This document shows positions 1 through 7,281 of a stretch of DNA of 64,000 nt, piece by piece (the first letter of the stretch is position 1; every line of letters begins with the position of its first letter). The DNA comes from Bradyrhizobium sp. MOS003 (GTDB taxonomy: Bacteria; Pseudomonadota; Alphaproteobacteria; Rhizobiales; Xanthobacteraceae). The notes beneath the pieces were generated by a model that saw only the letters and a program-made list of their open reading frames with translations, was not told where the DNA came from and searched no databases. The stretch lies in contig NZ_PYFW01000004.1 in assembly GCF_003020125.1 (NCBI RefSeq), positions 248,001 through 312,000 of the forward strand, written 5' to 3'. The position numbers were made by a program, and so were the translations under genes.

Positions 1-548
1 GTGATCGGGCCAAGGGCGGTGGCGACCGGGCCAAGGCGGCGAACCGGGCCGGCGGAGGCGCAGGCAACCGCGGTGGTGGCGGCAGTCGCGGCGGCGCGAT
101 GAACGTGTCCTCCGGCCGGGCGGCGGCCGCGGCATCCGCCCGCGGACGATCGAGCATGGCAAGCATGCCGCGGGGGGGTGGTGGTGGGCCGAGTTTCGCC
201 GGGCGCGGCGGCGGTGGCGGAATGGCTGCGCGTGGCGGTGGTGGTGGCGGCTTCCGTGGTGGTGGCGGGGGCGGTGGCCGGCGCTCCGATATCGCGCTGA
301 AGCACGACATTGTCCTGCTCGGCCATCTCGCCGGTGGTCTCGGCTACTACCGTTTCAGCTACATCGGGAGCGAGAAAGCCTATGTCGGCGTGATGGCGCA
401 GGAGGTCGAGCAGGTGATGCCTGGTGCCGTGACTCGCGGCGGCGACGGTTATCTGCGCGTCCATTACGACAAGCTCGGGCTGACATTCCGGACCTACCGC
501 GACTGGCTCGCCGGCGGCGCGAAGATCCCTGCGGAGGTGATCCCATGA
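1..548 (+). CDS. C-terminal part of a Gly-rich protein with S74-like chaperone domain (probable DUF3300 protein), 5' partial
   Basis: The frame is open from the first base, with no stop before the ATG at 99, so the gene begins left of the window. About 80 visible residues are Gly/Arg/Ala-rich low-complexity sequence. They are followed by a compact C-terminal domain beginning SDIALKHDIVLLGHL and containing YVGVMAQEVEQVMPGAV, which matches the intramolecular-chaperone (peptidase S74 / tail-fibre) signature: a conserved D..LK.DI motif and a GVMAQEV helix. The stop codon overlaps the start of the next gene (ATGA), so the two are cotranscribed. DUF3300 and DUF2950 proteins are usually encoded side by side in rhizobia. 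From that neighbour I infer that the missing N-terminal part is DUF3300; this cannot be seen here. Likely exported to the envelope, function unknown. Confidence 0.7.
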   Translation, partial: DRAKGGGDRAKAANRAGGGAGNRGGGGSRGGAMNVSSGRAAAAASARGRSSMASMPRGGGGGPSFAGRGGGGGMAARGGGGGGFRGGGGGGGRRSDIALKHDIVLLGHLAGGLGYYRFSYIGSEKAYVGVMAQEVEQVMPGAVTRGGDGYLRVHYDKLGLTFRTYRDWLAGGAKIPAEVIP

Positions 549-1459
549 GCGGTCTGAAATGGCTTCGGCGTGCGGCTGTGCTCGGCCTGCTGACGCTGGC
601 ACCGTCAAATCCATCCCTGGCGCAGCAGTCGTACAAGTCGCCGGAAGAAGCGGCAGCCGCGCTCGCCGCAGCGGTCAAGAGCGGCCCCGCCGACGTCCTG
701 AAAGTGCTCGGCAGGGCCGCTGAGGACATCGTCTCGTCCGGAGACGAGGTCGCCGACAACGATATCCGGGCGCGCTTCACCTCGATGTACGACGCCGGGC
801 ATGGCATCAAGGCGGAGGGCAACAAGACCGCGACCCTGATGCTGGGGCCGGATGATTTCCCGTTCCCGATTCCGCTGGTCAACAGCAAGACCGGCTGGGA
901 GTTCGACACCGCCGAGGGACGCATCGAGGTGCTTCGTCGGCGCATCGGCCGCAACGAGCTCGACGCGATCCAGACCGCGCTCGCCTATGTCGACGCGCAG
1001 AACGAATACGCCGACAAGGACCGCGGTGAAGGCGCCGGCGTCTACGCCCAGCGTATCGTCTCGTCGCCGGGTAAGAAAGACGGGCTGTTCTGGCGCGACG
1101 ACAGCGATCCGAGTCCGCTCGGGACGCTCGCGGCCGAAGCCTCGAAGGAGGGCTACAAATCAGGTGATGTCGGGCCCGCGCCTTATCATGGCTATTACTT
1201 CCACATCCTCAAGGGGCAGGGCCGGGATGCGCCGGGCGGTGCACTCAACTATGTCGTCAAGGGCAAGATGATTGGCGGCTTCGCACTGATCGCCTGGCCT
1301 GCCGAATACGGCAATTCCGGCGTGATGACCTTCCTGGTCAATCATGCCGGCACCGTCTACCAGAAGGATCTCGGCAAGCGCACCGAGTTCATCGCCGAGC
1401 GCACGACGCTGTTCGACCCGGACGAGACCTGGAAGAAGGTCGATGCGGCAAAGCCCTGA
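545..1459 (+). CDS. DUF2950 family secreted protein
   Basis: Predicted 304-residue protein with a Sec signal peptide: basic MSGLKWLRR, a hydrophobic core, and cleavage near SLA|QQ at about residue 27. The mature part carries the features of DUF2950: an N-terminal YKSPEEAAAALAAAVKS segment, LGPDDFPFPIPLV, and a C-terminal GYYFHILKGQGRDAPGGA ... GGFALIAWPAEYG stretch with many aromatic residues. The start overlaps the stop of the preceding Gly-rich gene by 4 bp, which indicates translational coupling. Biochemical function is unknown; a periplasmic or envelope role is inferred from the signal peptide and from pairing with a probable DUF3300 protein. Confidence 0.85.
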   Translation: MSGLKWLRRAAVLGLLTLAPSNPSLAQQSYKSPEEAAAALAAAVKSGPADVLKVLGRAAEDIVSSGDEVADNDIRARFTSMYDAGHGIKAEGNKTATLMLGPDDFPFPIPLVNSKTGWEFDTAEGRIEVLRRRIGRNELDAIQTALAYVDAQNEYADKDRGEGAGVYAQRIVSSPGKKDGLFWRDDSDPSPLGTLAAEASKEGYKSGDVGPAPYHGYYFHILKGQGRDAPGGALNYVVKGKMIGGFALIAWPAEYGNSGVMTFLVNHAGTVYQKDLGKRTEFIAERTTLFDPDETWKKVDAAKP

Positions 1460-1901
1460 ACGGCGTGCTCACGTGCTCCGATTGATCGCGGCCCTCCTGC
1501 TGGCCCTCGGGCTCGTCGCGCCGCCGCCACCATCCTTCGCCCAAGCCGCGGGCCAGGTCCGGGTCAAGATCGTCAAGGCCGGCCTCCTGCTCGGCGGCGG
1601 CGCCGGCCGCGGTGTGCTGACCTATCGCGGCAAGACCTATCCCTTCGGGATCACCGGCCTGAGCTTCGGCATCACGGCCGGCGCCACGGTCGGTCGTCTC
1701 GACGGCTGGGCCTCCGATATCCGCGACGTCAGTGACTTCGCCGGCACCTACAGTTCCGTCGGCGGCGGCTTTGCGCTCGTCGGCGGCCTCAACGGCGTCC
1801 ATCTCCGCAATGAGAAGGGCGTCACCATCGTACTGCAGGGCCCGAAAGCGGGGCTTGAGCTCGCGGCCAATATCAGCCGGATCACGATCTCGCTGAGATA
1901 G
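1443..1901 (+). CDS. small secreted protein, EipA/DUF1134-like
   Basis: Predicted 152 residues when started at the ATG at 1443, which overlaps the end of the DUF2950 gene by 17 bp; a GTG at 1473 is an alternative. Basic residues (ERRAHVLR), a Leu/Ala-rich core and cleavage after SFAQA form a signal peptide. The mature part has a glycine-rich beta pattern: GVLTYRGKTYPF, then GLSFG, DVSDFAGTYSSVGGGFALVGG and a final NEKGVTIVLQG. This resembles the EipA/DUF1134 family of envelope-integrity proteins of Rhizobiales, but that assignment rests on motif resemblance only. Tight packing with the upstream genes suggests a three-gene envelope operon. Confidence 0.6.
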   Translation: MRQSPERRAHVLRLIAALLLALGLVAPPPPSFAQAAGQVRVKIVKAGLLLGGGAGRGVLTYRGKTYPFGITGLSFGITAGATVGRLDGWASDIRDVSDFAGTYSSVGGGFALVGGLNGVHLRNEKGVTIVLQGPKAGLELAANISRITISLR

Positions 1902-2239
1902 GCAGGCGCTTCTGGTTGCGGCGATTCCCGGTGTTGCAGCACATTCCACGCCCGCAAGGTGCCGTGGCTAGGACCGTAGATGTCGCGTGGCATCGCCCGG
2001 AAAAGCGAGCGATATCAGCATCGTTTGACAGATACCCCTTCCGCCACGCCTTGGGCTGCTCCTCAAAACTGTCGGGCTCGACGCGGCTCTGCAACAAAGA
2101 CCGGCAATCAGTGAGGGCACCGCATTCCTTGTCGTCATCCGAGGTGCTGTTCGCGGTCGATTCAAGACGCAATTGCTAGGAACCCGGCTGTCTTTAATCG
2201 CTTAGAAGTGGGACGACGAACGTGTAGCAGTGAGTGTCA
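1902..2239. other. intergenic region, no convincing gene
   Basis: About 340 bases between the envelope operon and the glycosyltransferase. Open frames exist on both strands, but none has a start with a Shine-Dalgarno sequence or a recognisable product. The only structured feature noted is the GGAAC-N16-GCTTAG sequence at its right end. Confidence 0.5.
2179..2205 (+). promoter_or_regulatory. weak EcfG-like promoter upstream of the glycosyltransferase
   Basis: CTAGGAAC is followed 16 bases later by GCTTAG. The EcfG (general stress sigma factor) consensus of alphaproteobacteria is GGAAC-N16/17-cGTT. The -35 element is exact, while the -10 has C in place of the first T of GTT. The same CTAGGAAC-N16-GCTTAG arrangement recurs at 5854-5883. 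It lies about 35 bases before the glycosyltransferase start. Confidence 0.35.
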
Positions 2240-3427
2240 ATGCAGCTTGGAAGTCTTCCGCATTCGAAGCTTTCCGTGGTCGCGGTTCCGGCCCACAACG
2301 AAGAGCGCTACATTGGAGGTTGTCTTGCGGCTCTGGCGTTGCAGCGCGACGAGATGGGGGCTCCGACCGCGCCCGGCTGCTTCGAGATCCTGATATTCGC
2401 CAACAATTGCACCGACAGGACCGCTGCGGTCGCCCGGCAAGCGGCCCAATCCATCCCGCATCCCGTCACCGTCATCGAAGAGGACATGCCATTGGGGCAG
2501 CTCAACGCAGGATGGGCTCGCAAGCGCGCGATGGATCTGGCGGCGGCCCGGGTCGCCGAGGTTGCCCCCGTCCGTGGCCGCGTGTTGACGACCGATGCGG
2601 ACAGCCGCGTGGCACCAACATGGTTTGCCGCCACGGTGCGCGAGTTCGAAAAAGGCGTCGATTGCGTTGCGGGCTACATCGATGCGCTTGCGGAGGACTA
2701 CATCGCGCTGGGTTGCGAATTCGTGTCCAGGGGGCGCCTGGAAGATAGCTATTTGCGCTATCTCGCCGAGATCAACGCGCGCTGCGATCCCAGGCCACAT
2801 GACCCCTGGCCCAACCATCGCGTTTCATCCGGAGCCAGTCTCGCGGTCTCCCTTGCCGCCTATTCCGCAATCGGCGGTCTTCCGGCTCGTCCGGTCGGAG
2901 AGGACGCCGCGCTCACCGAGACTCTGGCCCGCGCCGGCTTCAAGGTGCGCCACTCGATGGATGTGTGCGTGACGACATCATGCCGTTTCGATGGGCGTGC
3001 GACCGGTGGAGCCGCCGACACGATGCGGCATCGTCATGCGGTGCCCGACGCGCCCTGCGACGAGGAGATCGAGACCGCACTGCAGGCGACCCGGAGATTT
3101 CTGTGCAAGGGATTTCTGCGGGAGCGGTGGACCAATGGCCCGAGCGGGCGCCCGTGGCCGGCAGCCCTGGCGGCAGTGAGCGACATGGCCGATCTGCTCG
3201 ATGGCAATCGAAGCGGCTCGTTCGAAGATGTGTGGGACGAGGTTTGCCGTCGCAGTCCAGCCCTTCAAAGGGGGGCGCGCCTGCGGCCCGCGGATCTGCC
3301 GCGCCAAATCGCCGTCGCAAAGATGATCGTGAGGCAGCTCGCAAGCCCCATCAGGACGCCGAGAATCTCTCGAGACGATAAACCTCGTCATGCAGAACGG
3401 AACGAACCGGCAATACGGATCTCGTGA
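2240..3427 (+). CDS. family 2 glycosyltransferase
   Basis: Predicted 395 residues from the ATG at 2240; an in-frame GTG at 2234 is possible. The GT-A fold of family 2 is recognisable: LSVVAVPAHNEERYIGGCL near residue 10, FANNCTDRTAA near 55, and a metal/nucleotide-binding TTDADSRV near 115. An acidic acceptor motif GEDAALTETLARAG follows near residue 220. No membrane segment is evident, so the enzyme is likely cytosolic or peripheral. It transfers a sugar from a nucleotide-sugar donor; donor and acceptor are unknown. Its 3' end overlaps the convergent methyltransferase by 77 bp. With that gene, the PIG-L deacetylase and the acyl-CoA dehydrogenase it forms what looks like one biosynthetic cassette. 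Confidence 0.85.
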   Translation: MQLGSLPHSKLSVVAVPAHNEERYIGGCLAALALQRDEMGAPTAPGCFEILIFANNCTDRTAAVARQAAQSIPHPVTVIEEDMPLGQLNAGWARKRAMDLAAARVAEVAPVRGRVLTTDADSRVAPTWFAATVREFEKGVDCVAGYIDALAEDYIALGCEFVSRGRLEDSYLRYLAEINARCDPRPHDPWPNHRVSSGASLAVSLAAYSAIGGLPARPVGEDAALTETLARAGFKVRHSMDVCVTTSCRFDGRATGGAADTMRHRHAVPDAPCDEEIETALQATRRFLCKGFLRERWTNGPSGRPWPAALAAVSDMADLLDGNRSGSFEDVWDEVCRRSPALQRGARLRPADLPRQIAVAKMIVRQLASPIRTPRISRDDKPRHAERNEPAIRIS

Positions 3428-3929
3428 CTTCGGCGAACAGTTCGCTGGCCTCGCGTCCGGTCAGCGGATAGTCGGTTTCACCAAGCCAGTGGCACAGGAC
3501 GACCTCGCCGTCCCGCGCGATCGACTGGATGCATGATCGGGCAACACGCTCCAGGTCGGCTTTTTCGAAATAATACAGCACCTCTGATAGAACGATGAGA
3601 TCGAATGTCCCCGCGGGGTAGTCTTCGGGGAGAGTAGCCCTGCGAAACGACACGTTGCCGTCGTTCACCGATCTGGCGGCTTCGATGGCCGTCTCCGACG
3701 TATCGATCGCGAGCAGATTGACGCAGCGGGCGCTGAGAAGCTTCGTCAGGACTCCGATCGAGCAACCGACCTCCAACCCCGCCGCGTAGCTTTCCCGGGT
3801 AAGACTTCGCAGGGTTGCTCGATACTTGTCGCGCTCGTACTCGCTTGTCCGAAACCGCCAGGGATCGATGTCGGATTTGTATTTCTCTTCGAAATATTCG
3901 GGCGGCAGCGTTGCCTGTCTCCGGGTCAA
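3351..3929 (-). CDS. NodS-like SAM-dependent methyltransferase
   Basis: Predicted 192 residues, a typical size for single-domain class I methyltransferases. Motif I is GLEVGCSIGVLT at about residue 51, followed by the acidic loop LLAIDTSETAIEAAR and by FDLIVLSEVLYYF. The N-terminal YFEEKYKSDIDPWRFRTSEYERDKY segment (shown here only as a landmark) and overall layout resemble the NodS family of N-methyltransferases. Its start overlaps the stop of the PIG-L deacetylase gene by 4 bp (ATGA), so the pair is translationally coupled. In Nod-factor synthesis a deacetylase (NodB) and a methyltransferase (NodS) act in turn on an amino sugar. The same chemistry is a reasonable guess here, but the deacetylase is of an unrelated fold. 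Confidence 0.8.
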   Translation of the reverse strand: MTRRQATLPPEYFEEKYKSDIDPWRFRTSEYERDKYRATLRSLTRESYAAGLEVGCSIGVLTKLLSARCVNLLAIDTSETAIEAARSVNDGNVSFRRATLPEDYPAGTFDLIVLSEVLYYFEKADLERVARSCIQSIARDGEVVLCHWLGETDYPLTGREASELFAEVTRSVLPVRSVLHDEVYRLERFSAS

Positions 3930-4666
3930 GTTCGCACCTCGATGAAATACTCGTAAGAGCCTAGAAAGGGCGCAAGCGACTCCGGATTGAAGCGAAAGCC
4001 GTCGGGATCGTCGCTGATGAGGTCCGTCATCTGGGATGCATGGGCCTCGATCGCCGCGAGCTTGCGGGCTCTATGGATCGAAATGTCGATCCGCCAAGCG
4101 TGCGGGGCGGGCAGATCCAATTCGGCATCGACCTCGGCATGCCATCCCCAGATCGGATACTCCCAAAGCTTCAAACCTGGGATCATGCCCGCGACGGCTT
4201 TCGCCAGTTCCGCCGAGGCCTCGTGATCGCAATGTGGATCGCCTTCCCAGGTGACGAGAAGGGAGCCCGCGCCGGACCGGCGAACGATGTCGGCAATTTG
4301 CTTCACGGCGGCGTCGAACTGTGGTCCCGATTTCGGCACCAGCGTGTCCGTGAGACCGAGGAACGTAATGCGATCGGGAGGCAACCCGAGCGCCAAGCCT
4401 GCCTCGTGCACCTCCGAATAGCGCAGATCGACCAGCTTTTGTTTGGGATATTGCGTTGATCGGGGATGAGATCCGGACCCGTCAGTCACCACCACCACCT
4501 CGACCGCTTGCCCGGCGGCGCAGGCTTCCGCAATCAATCCTCCCGCGCCGAGGGTCTCGTCATCGGGGTGGGGGGACAGGATGACGATAGGACGTCCTCC
4601 GGTCAGATCGCGAACGTTGGCAACAGGGCTCGCGCGGAGGGCGTCGAGATATGCTCCCGCCTTCAT
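3926..4666 (-). CDS. PIG-L (LmbE) family N-deacetylase
   Basis: Predicted 246 residues. The hallmark zinc motif HPDDE is in IVILSPHPDDETLGAGG at about residue 27, and a second ligand region is GDPHCDHEAS at about 165. The family hydrolyses N-acetyl groups of amino sugars, for example GlcNAc-PI, mycothiol or bacillithiol precursors, and some antibiotic pseudo-oligosaccharides. The protein looks cytosolic. It starts one base downstream of the stop of the acyl-CoA dehydrogenase gene and overlaps the methyltransferase start, so all three minus-strand genes form one operon. The sugar substrate is not known. Confidence 0.87.
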   Translation of the reverse strand: MKAGAYLDALRASPVANVRDLTGGRPIVILSPHPDDETLGAGGLIAEACAAGQAVEVVVVTDGSGSHPRSTQYPKQKLVDLRYSEVHEAGLALGLPPDRITFLGLTDTLVPKSGPQFDAAVKQIADIVRRSGAGSLLVTWEGDPHCDHEASAELAKAVAGMIPGLKLWEYPIWGWHAEVDAELDLPAPHAWRIDISIHRARKLAAIEAHASQMTDLISDDPDGFRFNPESLAPFLGSYEYFIEVRT

Positions 4667-4667
4667 T

Positions 4668-5642
4668 CTAGAAATCTCCGACGGAAAGCCGAGAGTCCAG
4701 GAACGCCTTTGCTCCGTCGCTCATGGCCAGATCCGGGACAGGTTGGCGCAGATACGTTGCCAGGTCGCGCGATATCCGCTCGATTGGATGCGGACGGACG
4801 AAGGAGGTGAGTCCGACGCCGCGCTGGACTGCTTCCATCACGTCCAGCGCGCATCGTTCGGTGACCATCCGGGTCAGGTTGGCGAATGCAACCACGTTGA
4901 TCGAACCTGGTTCATCTGTCGAAAGCCGGCGGGCGGCTTCTTCCACCCATTGCCGTGCCGTCTTGGCAGAAGCGATGCACTGCGCCAGGCGTTCCTGCTG
5001 ATAGGGATCGCCACCCCGGCCGCGAGCCACGAGGTGGTCCCTGAAAAGATCGACGAGACGCTCGATCGCTCCGGTATGGGCCGCACAAAATCGCCAAGCG
5101 CCTCCGGAGAAATGGGGTTGGCGCATGAAGTCTCCGGCCACGCCAACCACGTTGTTGGACGAGATGACGGTGCCGGACAGGTCGATTGCACCGGTTGCAG
5201 TCGATCGCATTCCCTGCGCTGTCCAGCCCGACAGGTCCACCTTCTGATCCGTCAGATGCAGAAGGCACATGATCTGAGAACCTTCGGCGACCGCGGTAAC
5301 GATAGGATCGGTGACGAAGCCGGCGCCGGACGCGAGGATTTTTCGTCCGCGCAGGACGCGTGGATTTCCGTCGATGACGTGCAGTCCCTCGGCATCGTCG
5401 GCGCCCCAAACCGCCGAAAGCCCGCCGTTTGCAACATGCCCCGACAGCGCCTGCATTTGGTCGCGATGACCGTATCGCGCCAGCAGAGACACAGCGTTGA
5501 CGTGACCTTCGTAGATCCGCGCAACCGACAAATCGGCCGAGCCGAGCAGCCTCAGGATCGTGCAGAGTTCATTATGCAGGGCAGGGTCGCACAGGCCGGC
5601 TCCGCCGAATTCCTTCGGGAAGGGGGACATCGCAAGGGCCAA
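4668..5642 (-). CDS. acyl-CoA dehydrogenase-like protein, 5' end probably frameshifted
   Basis: The open frame encodes 324 residues starting at a TTG (LALAMSPFPKEFGGAGL). Family features include the N-terminal SPFPKEFGGAGL segment, the central LSAVWGADDAEGLHV / ILASGAGFVTDPIVTA region and the helical C-terminal domain. The usual roughly 60-residue N-terminal helical stretch is missing. It can be found just upstream in another frame: the sequence reads ..GMIGERTWTEF and then, after removing one A from the AAAA run at 5649-5652, continues directly into GTLALAMSPFPKEF. This is either a sequencing error in a homopolymer or a real frameshift that would inactivate the gene. Flavoenzyme oxidising an acyl thioester or a related substrate; it leads the operon with the deacetylase and methyltransferase. 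Confidence 0.75.
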   Translation of the reverse strand: MALAMSPFPKEFGGAGLCDPALHNELCTILRLLGSADLSVARIYEGHVNAVSLLARYGHRDQMQALSGHVANGGLSAVWGADDAEGLHVIDGNPRVLRGRKILASGAGFVTDPIVTAVAEGSQIMCLLHLTDQKVDLSGWTAQGMRSTATGAIDLSGTVISSNNVVGVAGDFMRQPHFSGGAWRFCAAHTGAIERLVDLFRDHLVARGRGGDPYQQERLAQCIASAKTARQWVEEAARRLSTDEPGSINVVAFANLTRMVTERCALDVMEAVQRGVGLTSFVRPHPIERISRDLATYLRQPVPDLAMSDGAKAFLDSRLSVGDF

Positions 5643-5775
5643 AGTTCCAAAACTCCGTCCACGTGCGCTCTCCGATCATGCCGGCCTGATCCGTTTCCGC
5701 GGCGGCATCGAAGGCCATCGATGCGAATTGCTCTACGCCCTGCAGCAGGACCTGGTTTTCTGTGAGGGCTAGAAT
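5643..5775 (-). pseudogene. out-of-frame 5' segment of the acyl-CoA dehydrogenase gene
   Basis: On the minus strand the frame reads AILALTENQVLLQGVEQF, then ASMAFDAAAETDQAGMIGE, then RTWTEF. This resembles the N-terminal helix region of an acyl-CoA dehydrogenase, and it joins in register with the downstream open frame if one base of the AAAA run at 5649-5652 is removed. There is no ATG, GTG or TTG in this frame between the stop at 5821-5823 and the ATG at 5718, so the true start is uncertain. Confidence 0.55.
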
Positions 5776-5824
5776 GGCGTCGCTCCCGTCGTGGACGCGC
5801 CGAAGGCCGACGCTCGGTCGCTAA

Positions 5825-5849
5825 AACCGCCCAATAAATCGATTGTTCC
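5825..5849 (-). promoter_or_regulatory. EcfG-type (general stress response) promoter
   Basis: On the minus strand GGAAC (5849-5845) is followed by 17 bases and GTT (5827-5825). This fits the alphaproteobacterial EcfG/sigma-T consensus GGAAC-N16/17-GTT. It lies about 50-100 bases upstream of the first codons of the acyl-CoA dehydrogenase-deacetylase-methyltransferase operon and points into it. Confidence 0.6.
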
Positions 5850-5853
5850 TAAA

Positions 5854-5883
5854 CTAGGAACGATGGGCCGTAGAGGAGCTTAG
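5854..5883 (+). promoter_or_regulatory. weak EcfG-like promoter, divergent
   Basis: CTAGGAAC with GCTTAG 16 bases later, pointing rightward into the small gene at 5923. The -10 differs from consensus GTT at one position. It is nearly back to back with the better minus-strand site at 5825-5849. Confidence 0.35.
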
Positions 5884-5887
5884 CTTT

Positions 5888-5923
5888 ATGCGCACATCTG
5901 TGGAGCGCACCCCGGACAATTGA
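5888..5923 (+). CDS. possible 11-codon leader peptide
   Basis: An ATG at 5888 stands 9 bases behind a good GAGGAG ribosome-binding site and encodes MRTSVERTPDN. Its TGA stop shares a base with the ATG of the following small gene (TGATG at 5921-5925). That gene has no Shine-Dalgarno of its own, so translation of this short frame may deliver ribosomes to it. Inferred from arrangement only. Confidence 0.3.
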   Translation: MRTSVERTPDN

Positions 5924-6150
5924 TGGCAACCATCCAGCTCACTGGAGATAACGTAAAGTCACGCATCTGGTGGATGACGTGGGTCGAGCGCAACGAAATC
6001 ATCGGCCGCATCGTCCAAGATGACATCGGACGCTGCCAGATCTGGCCCGCAGGCCCTCATTGGAGCCCAATGAAGAGTTTCGCTGCCTTCACTTTCGACA
6101 GTCCTGAAACGGCAGCCGCCGAAGTGGAATTGTACTTTCGAGGCCGCTGA
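5923..6150 (+). CDS. hypothetical protein, 75 residues
   Basis: Short soluble protein, rich in Trp (IWWMTWVERNEIIGR and QIWPAGPHW), with no signal peptide or membrane segment. I do not recognise a family. The ATG at 5923 is preceded by an in-frame TTG and overlaps the stop of an 11-codon frame that carries the ribosome-binding site. A weak EcfG-like promoter lies about 40 bases upstream of the leader, so it may be stress-induced. It is divergent from the acyl-CoA dehydrogenase operon. Confidence 0.55.
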   Translation: MATIQLTGDNVKSRIWWMTWVERNEIIGRIVQDDIGRCQIWPAGPHWSPMKSFAAFTFDSPETAAAEVELYFRGR

Positions 6151-6319
6151 TATCCGTTTGATTCACCATCACGGCTCGTGTAGCACTTTTCGCATTCGCG
6201 CAGCTGCGAGCGACCAACCCGGCGGGCACCGTCGTCCCGCGAGTCCTGGCTTTCTGCATCGTGCGACGTGGACCACATGACCTCTCCCACGGGTGTGGGC
6301 GCTCCCGGGCAGGTGATCA

Positions 6320-7063
6320 GTGAACCAGACGTCCAATCCGGCCGCGCTCGACAAGCTCAAGCTGCGCATTCAGGCGTTGCGCGCCAAGACCATCGCCAAT
6401 GGCTGCACCGAGGACGAGGCGCTGTCGGCCGCCGCCAAGGTTGCCGAGCTGCTGGATCGCCACGATCTGTCGCTCTCCGACGTCGAGCTGCGCGCCTCGC
6501 TGTGCGAGCGGAGGGTCTATGAGACCTTTCGCAAGAAGCGGATTCCGCTCGACGACTGCATCGGCGCGATCGCTCATTTCTGCGATTGCCGGGTCTGGCG
6601 CGAGAAGAACGCTGGCGGCGACAACAGCTATGTGTTCTTCGGTCTCGGCGCCGATGTCGAAGTCGCGCATTATCTGGCCGAACTGATCGACGGCGCCGTC
6701 CGCGCCGAGCTTGGCCGCTTCAAGACCTCGGTCGACTACAGCAGGTTCCGGCACCAGGAGCGACATCTGGCCAACGCCTCCTTCGCGCTCGGGATGGTGG
6801 CGTCGATCGCGGACAGGCTGGTGGCGATCAAGGCCGGTCGCGATCAGGCCAACGAAGGCACCGGCCGCGGGCTGGTGGTCCTCAAGACCTCGGTGGTCGA
6901 TGCCGAATTCGACAAGCTCGCCCTCAATCTCAGGAACCAGCGCAGTGGCGGACGTATGGTGTCGATGACGGCCTATGAAGCCGGGGGCGCTGCCGGCGCG
7001 TCGCTGGCCATCAATCCGGGCCTTGGCGGCTCGCGGTCAGGGACCACCCGCAAGGGAAGCTGA
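6320..7063 (+). CDS. DUF2786 domain protein
   Basis: Predicted 247 residues, GTG start. The N-terminal segment LDKLKLRIQALRAKTIANGC, followed by TEDEALSAAAKVAELLDRHDLSLSDVELR (quoted in parts), is the conserved helical DUF2786 motif. The remainder (residues 70-220) has the pattern usually attached to it, including IGAIAHFCDCRVWRE. The last 25 residues are Gly/Ser-rich. No catalytic motif is identifiable. The family occurs in bacteria and phages and its role is unknown. No operon partner is apparent; it is separated by about 170 bp from the gene before it and is followed by a convergent gene. Confidence 0.75.
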   Translation: MNQTSNPAALDKLKLRIQALRAKTIANGCTEDEALSAAAKVAELLDRHDLSLSDVELRASLCERRVYETFRKKRIPLDDCIGAIAHFCDCRVWREKNAGGDNSYVFFGLGADVEVAHYLAELIDGAVRAELGRFKTSVDYSRFRHQERHLANASFALGMVASIADRLVAIKAGRDQANEGTGRGLVVLKTSVVDAEFDKLALNLRNQRSGGRMVSMTAYEAGGAAGASLAINPGLGGSRSGTTRKGS

Positions 7064-7281
7064 AGGGCCTCGGCTTCAGCTGGAGTCGAGGAACATGGCG
7101 ATGTCAGTCGTCCATGCTGCCGGCGAGCGGATAAGATGCAGTGTCACCGTAATTCTGCCGTCGTCGTGCGCGGCCGCCAGCTGATCGTGGAGGAGAGGGC
7201 GCATCACCCGCGCTTGGCTTTGGCGGAGCCACGCGCGTTCTTGCGCCCCGCCTCTTTGGGGCTTTCGGCGAAGCGAAAACC

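Noticed and set aside
4581..5765. 394-codon open frame antisense to the acyl-CoA dehydrogenase
   Set aside because: Cys/His/Arg-rich translation with no family pattern; the minus strand carries clear dehydrogenase features.
7076..7204. 42-codon minus-strand frame after the coiled-coil gene
   Set aside because: No ribosome-binding site or recognisable sequence, and it overlaps the possible C-terminal extension in another frame.
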